This document shows, in pieces, positions 33,879 to 41,810 of a stretch of 64,000 nt of DNA (the first letter of the stretch is position 1; each line of letters begins with the position of its first letter). Origin of the DNA: Microbacterium arborescens. Lineage in GTDB: Bacteria > Actinomycetota > Actinomycetes > Actinomycetales > Microbacteriaceae. Where the stretch lies: the NCBI RefSeq assembly GCF_030369635.1, contig NZ_CP128474.1, positions 992,001-1,056,000 of the forward strand, given 5' to 3'. Made by a program: the position numbers and the translations under genes. The notes beneath the pieces are model-generated. The model did no database searches. It saw nothing but the letters and a program-made list of their open reading frames with translations, and had not been told where the DNA came from.

Positions 33879-35048
33879 GTGTCGTTCCCGTCGCCTCTCT
33901 CGCAGCCGCAGCCAGGACATCCCGGTCCGATCCCGACCGCGCCGACCTCGCCTCCCATCGTCCCGGTGCGGGCGAGACCGGGCGGGTGGGCTGCGCTCTG
34001 GGTCGGCGCGGTCCTCGTGCTGCTGCTGTTCGGGCTGGTCGCCTACCTGGTGTCCTTCCTCGGCTGGTTCGCCTCGATCGTGGGCGCGGTGCTCGCCCTG
34101 CTGCCGCTGCTCGGCGTGCTGTGGGCGGTCCGTATCGTCGACCGGTGGGAGCCCGAGCCGCCGCGGCTGCTGTGGCTCGCGCTCGGGTGGGGAGCGGTCG
34201 CGTCCGTGATCATCGCTCTCGGGGTCGATCTGCTCGTCACGATCGTGACCGGCCCGACGCGCGACCCTCTCGCGCAGGCGATGGCGAGTGTCGTCCAGGC
34301 GCCCATCGTCGAGGAGGTCGCGAAGGGGCTCGGCATCCTCCTCATGCTCCGCATCGGGCGTCGCTACTTCGACGGCCCGGTCGACGGCGTCGTCTACGGG
34401 GCCATGATCGGGGCGGGCTTCGCGTTCACCGAGAACATCCTCTATTTCGCCGACAGCCTCATCGCAGGCGGACTCGCGCAGGTGTCGGTGACCTTCGTGC
34501 TGCGCGGCATCCTCTCGCCCTTCGCCCACGTCATGTTCACGGCCGCGACCGGCTTCGCGGTCGGACTCGCGGTGCGTCGCGGTGCGCGGGGCGGTGCGGT
34601 CTTCGGCCCCTGGGCGACCGGCCTCGCGGTCGCGATCCTCTTGCACGCGCTCTGGAACGGCTCGGCCGCCTTCACCGACTTCTTCGCTCTGTACGCGACG
34701 CTGCAGGTGCCGCTGTTCATCGCGTTCGTGCTCGGCGTGCTGCTGCTCCGCCGTGAGGAGGCGCGACTCACGCGCGAACGGCTGCACGACTACGCGGCGG
34801 CGGGCTGGTTCACGCCCGTCGAGGTCGACCTCCTCGCCACCGGACGTGGCCGACGCCGCGCACTGGCCTGGGCGCGGACGCTCCCCGGCGACCGCACCGA
34901 GACGATGCGCGCCTTCATCGCCGAGGCGACACGTCTCGCAGCGGCGCGGCAGCGCGCGCTGACCGGCCGCGACGACCATGCCCTCGCCGACGAGCGCGAG
35001 CATCTCGCCCGGGCGACGCGACTGCGACAGACCCTGCTGCGACCGTGA
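33879..35048 (+). CDS. PrsW-family intramembrane metalloprotease
   Basis: This 389-residue multi-spanning membrane protein belongs to the PrsW/CPBP (Abi) glutamic-type intramembrane protease superfamily. The family motifs are E145-E146 in VEEVAKGLG, E185-N in TENILYF, H217 in PFAHVMFTAATGF and H256 in LLHALWNGSA. A Pro-rich N-terminal tail (residues 1-34) precedes the first helix, and a hydrophilic cytoplasmic tail follows the last. PrsW in Bacillus cleaves an anti-sigma factor. The actinobacterial targets are unknown and no anti-sigma gene is adjacent. Confidence 0.9.
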   Translation: MSFPSPLSQPQPGHPGPIPTAPTSPPIVPVRARPGGWAALWVGAVLVLLLFGLVAYLVSFLGWFASIVGAVLALLPLLGVLWAVRIVDRWEPEPPRLLWLALGWGAVASVIIALGVDLLVTIVTGPTRDPLAQAMASVVQAPIVEEVAKGLGILLMLRIGRRYFDGPVDGVVYGAMIGAGFAFTENILYFADSLIAGGLAQVSVTFVLRGILSPFAHVMFTAATGFAVGLAVRRGARGGAVFGPWATGLAVAILLHALWNGSAAFTDFFALYATLQVPLFIAFVLGVLLLRREEARLTRERLHDYAAAGWFTPVEVDLLATGRGRRRALAWARTLPGDRTETMRAFIAEATRLAAARQRALTGRDDHALADEREHLARATRLRQTLLRP

Positions 35049-35096
35049 CGCCCGGCGGCGATGACATGACCGCGAGATGACATCGCCGGGAAAAGA

Positions 35097-35145
35097 CTCA
35101 GCGCCCGGTGCTGCGGCGATGCCTGCATGTCTCCCGGGCGCTGAG
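35097..35145. repeat. Perfect 12-bp inverted repeat downstream of prsW-like gene
   Basis: CTCAGCGCCCGG (35097-35108) pairs perfectly with 35134-35145 across a 25-nt loop. It lies in the 200-nt gap before the FKBP gene and may terminate the prsW transcript. The rest of the gap holds nothing else I recognise. Confidence 0.6.
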
Positions 35146-35248
35146 TTGGCCTGCCTCCATGATGCTCCGGGCCCCACGCCTCGTCAAGGGGTGCGGCCCA
35201 GCACACGCCGCGTTGCGTGCACCCCCTCCCTCGGGTTGGATGGACACC

Positions 35249-35617
35249 ATGACTGACGACCGCACCAAGCCCGAGATCGACGCACCCGAGGGCCCCGCGC
35301 CCGATGACCTCGTCGTTCGCGACCTGATCGTCGGCGACGGTGCCGAGGCCAAGCCCGGCGACACCGTCACCGTCCACTACGTCGGCGTCGAGTACACCTC
35401 CGGCGAGGAGTTCGACTCGTCGTGGAACCGCGGGGAGAGCATCCAGTTCCCGCTCCGCGGCCTCATCCAGGGGTGGCAGGACGGCATCCCGGGCATGAAG
35501 GTCGGCGGACGCCGCGAGCTCGTGATCCCGCCGCACCTCGCGTACGGCCCGGCCGGCGGCCATTTCCTGGGTGGCAAGACCCTGATCTTCATCATCGACC
35601 TGCTCGCGGTCGGCTGA
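35249..35617 (+). CDS. FKBP-type peptidyl-prolyl cis-trans isomerase
   Basis: This 122-residue cytoplasmic FKBP domain protein catalyses proline isomerisation during protein folding. Family residues are visible in VTVHYVGVEYTSGEEFDSSW (the Y-D pair), FPLRGLIQGWQDGIPGMKVG (the V/I-x-G-W pocket), GGRRELVIPPHLAYG and FIIDLLAVG. The length fits a single FKBP domain with a short acidic N-terminal arm. The ATG at 35249 is chosen. ATG at 35240, three codons earlier, is an alternative. No convincing Shine-Dalgarno or 6-nt -10 box was found. Confidence 0.92.
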   Translation: MTDDRTKPEIDAPEGPAPDDLVVRDLIVGDGAEAKPGDTVTVHYVGVEYTSGEEFDSSWNRGESIQFPLRGLIQGWQDGIPGMKVGGRRELVIPPHLAYGPAGGHFLGGKTLIFIIDLLAVG

Positions 35618-35634
35618 TCCGACGGACGCCTCTC

Positions 35635-35671
35635 GACGGGCGGATGCTGCACCACGCGGCATCCGCCCGTC
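35635..35671 (+). terminator. Terminator of the FKBP gene
   Basis: Perfect 13-bp stem GACGGGCGGATGC (35635-35647) with 35659-35671, 18 nt after the stop. Confidence 0.75.
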
Positions 35672-35698
35672 GCTGTTCGGCCACCGGAAATTTACATT

Positions 35699-35711
35699 CG
35701 CGGGAATAGGC
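35699..35711 (+). promoter_or_regulatory. Promoter segment of the YceI gene (shared 13-mer)
   Basis: CGCGGGAATAGGC contains a TAGGCT -10 box (35706-35711) and is identical to the 13-mer at 40486-40498 before the LLM monooxygenase gene. GAAA lies 8 nt upstream at both sites. The transcript would carry a leader with CGAAGGACG as ribosome binding site. Confidence 0.4.
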
Positions 35712-35779
35712 TGTGCGAGGGTCGCGTTGCCGCCCCTGTACGCCGGACCCCTCCCGGACACCTACGACGAAGGACGATC

Positions 35780-36334
35780 ATGACCACGACCACCGAAATC
35801 CCCGGTTACAAGGCTGGCACCTGGGTGCTCGACGCCTCCCACAGCGAGGTGGGCTTCAGCGTCCGCCACATGATGATCTCGAAGGTGCGCGGCACCTTCG
35901 CCGTCGCCGAGGCGACCATCGTCGCACCCGAGAACCCCCTCGAGCTGACGCTCAACGCCAAGGTCGACGTCGCCTCCATCAACACCAAGGACGAGGGCCG
36001 CGACAACCACCTCCGCAGCGCCGACTTCTTCGACGTCGAGAACTACCCGAACATCACCTTCGTCTCGACCGGCGTGCGCCAGCAAGGCGGCGACTTCCTC
36101 GTCGACGGAGACCTCACCATTAAGGACGTCACCAAGCCGGTGACCTTCGAGGTCGAGTTCGGTGGCTTCGGCACCGACCCGTGGGGCAACTACAAGGCCG
36201 GCGCGACGGCGAAGACCGTCATCAACCGCGAGGAGTTCGGCCTCACGTGGAACGCCGCACTCGAGACCGGCGGTGTGCTCGTCGGCAAGGACGTCACGAT
36301 CGAGCTCGATCTGCAGGGCTCCATCCAGGCCTGA
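35780..36334 (+). CDS. YceI-family lipocalin-like protein
   Basis: This 184-residue protein has the YceI beta-barrel signature: WVLDASHSEVGFSVRHMMIS at the start, FAVAEATIVAPENP, the conserved SINTKDEGRDNHLRSADFF loop, NITFVSTGV and LTIKDVTKPVTFEVEFGG. There is no signal peptide, unlike the periplasmic E. coli YceI, so the actinobacterial protein should be cytoplasmic. YceI proteins bind polyisoprenoid or amide-type lipids and are linked to stress. The gene has a good ribosome binding site and strong terminators on both sides, so it is monocistronic. Confidence 0.92.
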   Translation: MTTTTEIPGYKAGTWVLDASHSEVGFSVRHMMISKVRGTFAVAEATIVAPENPLELTLNAKVDVASINTKDEGRDNHLRSADFFDVENYPNITFVSTGVRQQGGDFLVDGDLTIKDVTKPVTFEVEFGGFGTDPWGNYKAGATAKTVINREEFGLTWNAALETGGVLVGKDVTIELDLQGSIQA

Positions 36335-36347
36335 TCGCTGGATTCCC

Positions 36348-36381
36348 ACGAGGGGCGGATGCTGCGGCATCCGCCCCTCGT
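36348..36381. terminator. Terminator between YceI and MFS genes
   Basis: A perfect 15-bp stem, ACGAGGGGCGGATGC (36348-36362) with 36367-36381, and a 4-nt loop. It serves two converging genes. Confidence 0.8.
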
Positions 36382-36408
36382 CGCGTCATCGGGCGCGGCT
36401 GCCGCGGC

Positions 36409-37713
36409 TCACGGTGACGGGTGCGTCGCGTCGTAGGCGCGGAACGCCGGCGCCAGGCGCACGAGCAACGCCACCAGCGCCACGATGACGAAGCCGCCCA
36501 GCAAGGGCGGGAACCACAGCGCCGTCACGGTCGCCAGGGTGCCGGCGTACAGCGCTCCCAGCCGCGGGCCGCCGGCGACAACCACGATGAACAGGCCCTG
36601 CAGTCGGCCGCGGATCTCGTCGGGGACGGCGGCCTGCACCATCGTGTTGCGATAGATCGAGCTGATGTTGTCGGCGGCGCCCGAGCCGGCCAGGGCGAGT
36701 GCCGCGAGGGCGATGAGGGCGACGTTCGCCGAGTCTTCGCCGATCCGTCCCGGAGAGAGCGCTCCGAACGATCCCGCGAGCAGGACGGCGCCGAACAGGG
36801 CGATCGTGATCCCGTAGGCGATGATGGCCCGTTCGATTCCCCGGCCGTGCATCGGGTAGCGCGCGATCGGGCCCGAGAACAGGCTCGAGAGGAAGGCTCC
36901 GACTGCGATCGCGGCCGTCAGGAGCCCCGTCGTGATCGCGCCGCCGCCGAGCAGCACCGCGCCGATCGCGGGGAAGAGGGCGGTGGGCTGGCCGAACGTC
37001 ATCGCGATGATGTCGAGGATGAACTGCAGCCGGATGTTCTTCGCTCGCCTGATGAACCGCCAGCCGTCGGCCAGCGATTTCAGGCCCGGACGGACGACGG
37101 TGCCCTCGGGACGGATGCTGGGCAGTGACCAGAGCCCGAGGAAGAGGGCGCTCATCAGCACGAGGTCGATCGTGTAGGTCCAGCCGTAGCCGGTGAACGC
37201 CACGAGCAGGCCCGCCGCGGCGGGGCCGACCGACACCATGATCCCCATCGTGATGCCACCGAGGGCTGACGCGGCGGGAAGCAGCTCGCGGGGGATCAGG
37301 CGCGGCACGATGGCCTGGCGTGCAGCCATGACGACCGAGTTGGCCGCCGAGTTGATCACCGCGATGGCGTACAGCCAGGCGACGGTCTCGCTTCCGCTCC
37401 ACGTCAGCACCATCAGCACGGCCGTCGAGACGAAGGTGACGGATGCCGCGATGATCGCGACCCTGCGCCGGTCGAACGCATCGGCCAGCATGCCCCCGTA
37501 GAGCCCGGCGATGATCATCGGGACGAGCCCGGCGACGGCGATCATCGCCACGGCGAACGTCGACGCCGTCAGGTCGTACATGTGGAGCATGATCGCGACG
37601 ATGGTCAGCTGTCCGCCGAGACCGGCGAGAGTCGATCCGACCCACATGCGCGCGAACGCGGGGGAGGTGGTCAGCGGCCGCAGATCGATGAGGTGGTCCC
37701 GACGCAGGCGCAT
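36409..37713 (-). CDS. MFS transporter (EntS-like exporter)
   Basis: This 434-residue, 12-helix major facilitator protein resembles the MFS_3/EntS group of exporters. The N-terminus is RLRRDHLIDLRPLTTSPAFARMW. The loop 2-3 signature GGMLADAFDRRRVAI matches the MFS G-x-x-x-D-x-x-x-R-R motif, and the second-half repeat and GPRLGALYAGTLATV near the end fit the same group. The product is probably a drug or siderophore exporter, but the substrate is unknown. The ATG at 37713 has TAGGCT 6 nt upstream. Confidence 0.88.
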   Translation of the reverse strand: MRLRRDHLIDLRPLTTSPAFARMWVGSTLAGLGGQLTIVAIMLHMYDLTASTFAVAMIAVAGLVPMIIAGLYGGMLADAFDRRRVAIIAASVTFVSTAVLMVLTWSGSETVAWLYAIAVINSAANSVVMAARQAIVPRLIPRELLPAASALGGITMGIMVSVGPAAAGLLVAFTGYGWTYTIDLVLMSALFLGLWSLPSIRPEGTVVRPGLKSLADGWRFIRRAKNIRLQFILDIIAMTFGQPTALFPAIGAVLLGGGAITTGLLTAAIAVGAFLSSLFSGPIARYPMHGRGIERAIIAYGITIALFGAVLLAGSFGALSPGRIGEDSANVALIALAALALAGSGAADNISSIYRNTMVQAAVPDEIRGRLQGLFIVVVAGGPRLGALYAGTLATVTALWFPPLLGGFVIVALVALLVRLAPAFRAYDATHPSP

Positions 37714-37719
37714 CAGACG

Positions 37720-37725
37720 AGCCTA
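37720..37725 (-). promoter_or_regulatory. -10 box of leaderless MFS gene
   Basis: TAGGCT on the minus strand ends 6 nt before the ATG at 37713. It lies 9 nt from the divergent rpsO -10 box. Confidence 0.55.
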
Positions 37726-37734
37726 GATGACTGG

Positions 37735-37740
37735 TACAGT
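37735..37740 (+). promoter_or_regulatory. -10 box of rpsO
   Basis: TACAGT within TGGTACAGT (extended -10). It gives a leader of about 85 nt with AGAAGGAAGGGG as ribosome binding site upstream of rpsO. Confidence 0.5.
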
Positions 37741-37831
37741 AGAGCGGTTGCCGTTCGATCGGCCGCGGATAAAGAGAGCTCGCACATCGGGTGACGGGCG
37801 CCGCGCAATGAGAAGGAAGGGGATCCCATCT

Positions 37832-38101
37832 ATGGCACTCGAAGCAGACGTCAAGAAGGCGATCATCGAAGAGTACGCGACGCACCCCGGTGACACCGGA
37901 TCCCCCGAGGTGCAGGTCGCGCTCATGTCGCAGCGCATCAAGGACCTCACCGAGCACCTCAAGACCCACAAGCACGACCACCACTCGCGCCGTGGGCTCT
38001 TCCTGCTCGTCGGTCAGCGCCGTCGACTGCTCGGCTACCTGCAGGAACTCGACATCCAGCGCTACCGTGCGCTGATCGAGCGCCTCGGTCTCCGCCGCTA
38101 A
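37832..38101 (+). CDS. rpsO: 30S ribosomal protein S15
   Basis: S15 binds the 16S rRNA three-way junction in the platform of the small subunit. The 89-residue length is exact for the family. The ATG gives [20 protein letters not shown], and the rRNA-contacting H-x-x-D-H-x-S-R-R motif ([20 protein letters not shown]) is at residues about 48-67. The leader of about 90 nt is long enough to hold an autoregulatory structure, but I do not claim one. pnp, its usual neighbour, is 11 kb away here. Confidence 0.97.
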   Translation: MALEADVKKAIIEEYATHPGDTGSPEVQVALMSQRIKDLTEHLKTHKHDHHSRRGLFLLVGQRRRLLGYLQELDIQRYRALIERLGLRR

Positions 38102-38140
38102 GGAGAGCGACCCGCGCACAATCGCGCAAAACATTCTTGC

Positions 38141-38170
38141 GAAGGCCGTCCCAGGTGTGGGGCGGCCTTC
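38141..38170 (+). terminator. rpsO terminator
   Basis: A 13-bp stem (38141-38153 GAAGGCCGTCCCA with 38158-38170, one G-U pair) with a 4-nt loop, followed by a T-containing tail. Confidence 0.75.
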
Positions 38171-38202
38171 GGCATTTCCGGCACCGGCCGTCGACGTCGT
38201 GG

Positions 38203-38274
38203 GCCGAGAACGTACCCTCGCCGCGAGCACGCACTCTCGTCGGTGCGTTGTCGCGGCGACGGTGCGTGCTCGGC
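38203..38274. repeat. Dispersed palindromic repeat, copy 1
   Basis: A 24-nt inverted repeat (38203-38226 with 38251-38274, 3 mismatches). Its arms follow the consensus GCCGAGAACGCACCGTCGCC, also found at 45206-45277. It lies between rpsO and the converging oxygenase gene. Confidence 0.85.
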
Positions 38275-38279
38275 GGCGG

Positions 38280-39293
38280 TCAGCGGCGGTCAGCGGCGAG
38301 CAGATCGCCGTGCCAGCGGGCGGCGACGTCGGGGTGTGCCCGCAGGCGCGACTTGAGGGCGTTGTCGCCGTGCACCCCGTGGATGGGGTTGGCGGGGTCC
38401 TTCGTGACGCCTCTCGCCTGGGCGGCGAGCTCGGCGGGCAGCTCGATGAGCGGGAACCGGGCATCGAGTGCGGGATTGAAGAAGAACGGCACCGAGATGC
38501 GGTCCTCGGGGTACCGAGGCGAGACGACGCGATGGTTCGTCGCGATGAGGTAGCCGTCTGTCGCGTACTCGAGCAGCTCGCCGATGTTGACGACGAAGGC
38601 TCCCGGCACCGGCGGCGCGTCGACCCACGCGCCGTCCCGCTCGACCTGCAACCCGCCCTTGCCGGGCTCGACCCACAGCAGAGTGAGGGCGCCCGAGTCC
38701 TTGTGCGCGCCGACGCCCTGCTGCGGCGTGGGGTCGTCCTTGCCGGGGTAGCGGACGATCTTCAGCAGCGTCTGAGGTTCGCCGAAGTGGTCCTCGAAGT
38801 AGCTCGCGGGCGCGCCGAGCGCTTCGGCCCAGGCGCGGAGCAGGCGTCGCGCGACCTCTGAGAGGTGGGCGACCCATGCGTCGGCCACCTCGCGGAGCTC
38901 CGGCTGTGCAGAAGGCCACAGGTTCGGGCCGATGAGTCGCGCGTAGTCGGGGGCGTGGGGGTCGTCGACCGCGGGCCGCTCGGGACCGATGTCGATCTGC
39001 TCGCGCCAGTCGACACGGCCCTGCGTGAGCTCGCCGCCCACGCGGGTGTAGCCGCGGAAGTGCGGGCTGTTGACGTTCTCGATAGCGAGCTTGTCCGCCT
39101 CGGGCAGCGCGAAGAACTCGCGCGCGACGCGGTGCAGTCTGTCCTCGAGCCCCGCCGGGATGCCGGTGCCCGTCAGGTAGAAGAAGCCGACGTCGTGCGT
39201 CGCGGCCCGCAGTTCGTCGCGGAACCGCGCGATGTCGGCGGCGTCGCCGTCGAGCTGGGAGAAGTCGAGAACGGGAAGGGAGAGCTCGCTCAT
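38280..39293 (-). CDS. 2-oxoglutarate/Fe(II)-dependent oxygenase (IPNS-like)
   Basis: This 337-residue cytoplasmic enzyme belongs to the isopenicillin N synthase/flavanone hydroxylase-like family. The N-terminal DIOX_N domain (LPVLDFSQL, VGFFYLTGTGIP) is followed by the double-stranded beta-helix, with the iron ligands H-x-D in GVGAHKDSGALTLLW and the distal His in NHRVVSPRYPEDRISVPFF. The last also holds the R-x-S 2OG-binding pair. Such bacterial enzymes hydroxylate small molecules or form ethylene or antibiotics. No pathway is implied by the neighbours. The ATG has TAGCCT 6 nt upstream. Confidence 0.9.
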   Translation of the reverse strand: MSELSLPVLDFSQLDGDAADIARFRDELRAATHDVGFFYLTGTGIPAGLEDRLHRVAREFFALPEADKLAIENVNSPHFRGYTRVGGELTQGRVDWREQIDIGPERPAVDDPHAPDYARLIGPNLWPSAQPELREVADAWVAHLSEVARRLLRAWAEALGAPASYFEDHFGEPQTLLKIVRYPGKDDPTPQQGVGAHKDSGALTLLWVEPGKGGLQVERDGAWVDAPPVPGAFVVNIGELLEYATDGYLIATNHRVVSPRYPEDRISVPFFFNPALDARFPLIELPAELAAQARGVTKDPANPIHGVHGDNALKSRLRAHPDVAARWHGDLLAADRR

Positions 39294-39299
39294 GCAGCG

Positions 39300-39305
39300 A
39301 GGCTA
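39300..39305 (-). promoter_or_regulatory. -10 box of leaderless oxygenase gene
   Basis: TAGCCT on the minus strand ends 6 nt before the ATG at 39293. It overlaps the stop codon of the acyltransferase gene upstream. Confidence 0.55.
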
Positions 39306-40466
39306 CGAGCCCTCCGGGGCGTCCGCGCGATTGTTGCGCGGGATGACCGAGCCGGGCTCCCGTGGTCGGCGCGAGCCGGTCGGGTCGTTGCGACGCCCCT
39401 CGCGTCCGGCGAGTCCGGGGTCGCGGAACAGCCAGGCCGGGCGCGGCTCGACGAGCGGGCGGAACACGCGTCGGACCGGAGCGGTGGCGAGGCCGAGCGC
39501 GATGAGGATCGATGCGACGACGACGAGCGGCAGCCACAGCCACGTGGGCTCGGCGTCTCGCAGCACGCCCGACTCGCGGAAGGGGTACAGCACGAACGAG
39601 TGCAGCAGGTAGACGTACATCGTGTACTGGCCGAGCCGGGTCCACCGGTGCGAGCCACGGGGGATGAGAGCGAAGAAGGATGCCGTGAGGGCCAGGGCCA
39701 CCAGCAGCAGCGCGACCCGCACTGCTCCTGCCCACCACTCGGAGCTGCCCGCATCGGAGTAGCTCGCGTCGTAGAACATCCATTTGCCGAGGTTGATGTC
39801 GCGCCACGTGCCGATGAACGCCCACGCCACCCACCCCGCGACCCCGAGCGTCGCGACGGCGGCGGTGACCGTCGCGGGGGTGCGTCGCAGCAGGCCGAGC
39901 CGGTCGACGACGTCGCGGTCTCGCAGCCACCAGCCGAGCACGAAGAACGGCAGGAACCCCAGCGTCCGCGACAGTGAGAGCGTCGAGTCGATGTTGGGGA
40001 GGTAGCCCGAGATGATCGAGATCGCGAAGGCCCACAGCAGCGGCCAGCGCAGGAGTGCGAGGTAGGGCAGCACGAGGCGGAAAATGCCGAGCGCCAGCAG
40101 GAACCACAGCGTCCACGAGGGCTGCGTCGGATTGGGGTTCGCGTGTCCTTCCACGAGGAACTTCGTGAGCGTCCAGAGCCCCTCGAAGATCACGTACGGC
40201 ACGATGATGTCGGTGATGACGCGGGCCATCTGCCGCCGCGACTGCGGGTCGGATTTGGAGAAGTACCCCGAGATGATCGCGAACGCGGGCATGTGGAAGG
40301 CGTAGATCACGAGGTACATCGCCATCGCGATGTCGGAGTCGTACGTCAGGCGCTGGATCGCGTGCCCGAGCACCACCAGCACGATGCAGGCGAAGCGGGC
40401 GTTGTCCCAGAAGGGCACACGGCGTTTGGGGCGCGTTCCGGTCGTGCCGGTGGCGGGATGCGTCAT
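39303..40466 (-). CDS. Acyltransferase 3 family membrane protein
   Basis: This 387-residue protein with about ten membrane helices belongs to the acyltransferase-3/fucose O-acetylase-like family. The signature is FWDNARFACIVLVVLGHAI, with the catalytic-type His in VVLGHA. Y-L-V-I-Y-A-F-H-M-P-A-F (the FHMPAF motif) and YTMYVYLLHSFVLYP at the last helices follow. Family members O-acetylate or succinylate surface polysaccharides or lipids. The short cytoplasmic tail is Arg/Pro-rich. The ATG at 40466 is chosen because it follows the MTHPATG start region, although a strong ribosome binding site is not evident. Its substrate is unknown. Confidence 0.88.
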   Translation of the reverse strand: MTHPATGTTGTRPKRRVPFWDNARFACIVLVVLGHAIQRLTYDSDIAMAMYLVIYAFHMPAFAIISGYFSKSDPQSRRQMARVITDIIVPYVIFEGLWTLTKFLVEGHANPNPTQPSWTLWFLLALGIFRLVLPYLALLRWPLLWAFAISIISGYLPNIDSTLSLSRTLGFLPFFVLGWWLRDRDVVDRLGLLRRTPATVTAAVATLGVAGWVAWAFIGTWRDINLGKWMFYDASYSDAGSSEWWAGAVRVALLLVALALTASFFALIPRGSHRWTRLGQYTMYVYLLHSFVLYPFRESGVLRDAEPTWLWLPLVVVASILIALGLATAPVRRVFRPLVEPRPAWLFRDPGLAGREGRRNDPTGSRRPREPGSVIPRNNRADAPEGS

Positions 40467-40485
40467 CGTGGGTGAAACACTATCC

Positions 40486-40498
40486 CGCGGGAATAGGC
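40486..40498 (+). promoter_or_regulatory. Candidate promoter segment before the LLM gene
   Basis: CGCGGGAATAGGC, identical to the sequence upstream of the YceI gene at 35699-35711. The first half overlaps a near-palindrome TATCCCGCGGGAATA (40481-40495). Confidence 0.3.
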
Positions 40499-40574
40499 CG
40501 AGCGCGATCGCGTTGCATGGTTTATATTCATTTGCATGAAACGGATGCCGAGGCATCCGGGAAGGCGGACCGAC

Positions 40575-41810
40575 GTGAACACGCACACGAGCGATAACAC
40601 CGGCTGGTCGGGGATGCAGTTCGGCATCTTCTCCGTGAGCGACATCACGGCCGACCCCACGACCGGCCACACCCCGAGCGAAGCGGAGAAGATCCGCGCA
40701 GCCGTGACCATCGCCAAGCACGCCGAGGAGGTCGGGCTCGACGTCTATGCGATCGGCGAGCACCACAACCCGCCGTTCTGGTCGTCGTCGCCCACCACGA
40801 CCCTCGCCTACATCGCGGCGCAGACCGAGCGCCTCATCCTCTCGACGGCGACGACCCTGATCACGACGAACGACCCGGTGAAGATCGCCGAGGACTACGC
40901 GATGCTGCAGCACCTCTCGGGCGGCCGCGTCGACCTCATCATGGGACGCGGCAACACCGGTCCGGTCTACCCGTGGTTCGGCAAGGACATCCGTCAGGGC
41001 CTGCCGCTCGCGATCGAGAACTACGCCCTGCTGCACAAGCTGTGGCGTGAGGACGTCGTCGACTGGGAGGGCAAGTTCCGCACGCCGCTGCAGGGCTTCA
41101 CCTCGACGCCCCGCCCGCTCGACGGCGTCGCGCCGTTCGTCTGGCACGGCTCGATCCGCACCCCCGAGATCGCGGAGCAGGCCGCCTACTACGGCGACGG
41201 CTTCTTCGCGAACAACATCTTCTGGCCCAAGGAGCACTACCAGCGCCTCATCGACCTGTACCGTCAGCGCTTCGCGCACTACGGTCACGGCACGCCCGAA
41301 CAGGCGATCGTCGGGCTCGGCGGTCAGGTGTTCATGAGTGCGAACTCGCAGGATGCCGTCCGCCAGTTCCGCCCCTACTTCGACAACGCCCCCGTCTACG
41401 GCCACGGTCCTTCGCTCGAGGACTTCAGCGAGATGACGCCGCTTACCGTCGGGTCACCGCAGCAGGTCATCGACCGGTACGCGGCGATGCGCGAGACGTT
41501 CGGCGACTACCAGCGCCAGCTCTTCCTCATCGACCACGCGGGTCTTCCGCTGAAGACCGTGCTCGAGCAGCTCGACATCCTCGGCGGCGAGGTCGTCCCG
41601 GTGCTGCGCAAGGAGCTCGCTCAGGGTCGTGGAGCCGACGTCCCCGACGCGCCGACGCACGCCGCGCGCGTGCGCGAGGTCTACGGCGACGGCCCCGCCC
41701 GTGAGGCGCGTCCTCGCGCCAACCGCGGTGACAACCTCAGCGGCCCCTCGCCCTACCAGGATGCTCCGGCGCCCGCAGGTTCGGCCTTCGGTGTGGCGGC
41801 GGCACGATGA
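40575..41810 (+). CDS. LLM-class flavin-dependent oxidoreductase, CE1758 type
   Basis: This 411-residue bacterial luciferase-like monooxygenase subunit uses reduced FMN and O2. The fold segments QFGIFSVSDITADP, EEVGLDVYAIGEHHNPPFW, LSTATTLITTNDPVKIAEDY, GRVDLIMGRGNTGPVY and PFVWHGSIRTPEIAEQAAYYG are characteristic of this actinobacterial subfamily, which is regularly encoded next to a partner FMN reductase, as here. Starts are ambiguous: GTG at 40575 has GAAGG 9 nt upstream, ATG at 40614 gives the family-typical MQFGIF, and ATG at 40536 lies further upstream. The stop overlaps the next start (ATGA). The substrate is unknown. Confidence 0.9.
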   Translation: MNTHTSDNTGWSGMQFGIFSVSDITADPTTGHTPSEAEKIRAAVTIAKHAEEVGLDVYAIGEHHNPPFWSSSPTTTLAYIAAQTERLILSTATTLITTNDPVKIAEDYAMLQHLSGGRVDLIMGRGNTGPVYPWFGKDIRQGLPLAIENYALLHKLWREDVVDWEGKFRTPLQGFTSTPRPLDGVAPFVWHGSIRTPEIAEQAAYYGDGFFANNIFWPKEHYQRLIDLYRQRFAHYGHGTPEQAIVGLGGQVFMSANSQDAVRQFRPYFDNAPVYGHGPSLEDFSEMTPLTVGSPQQVIDRYAAMRETFGDYQRQLFLIDHAGLPLKTVLEQLDILGGEVVPVLRKELAQGRGADVPDAPTHAARVREVYGDGPAREARPRANRGDNLSGPSPYQDAPAPAGSAFGVAAAR

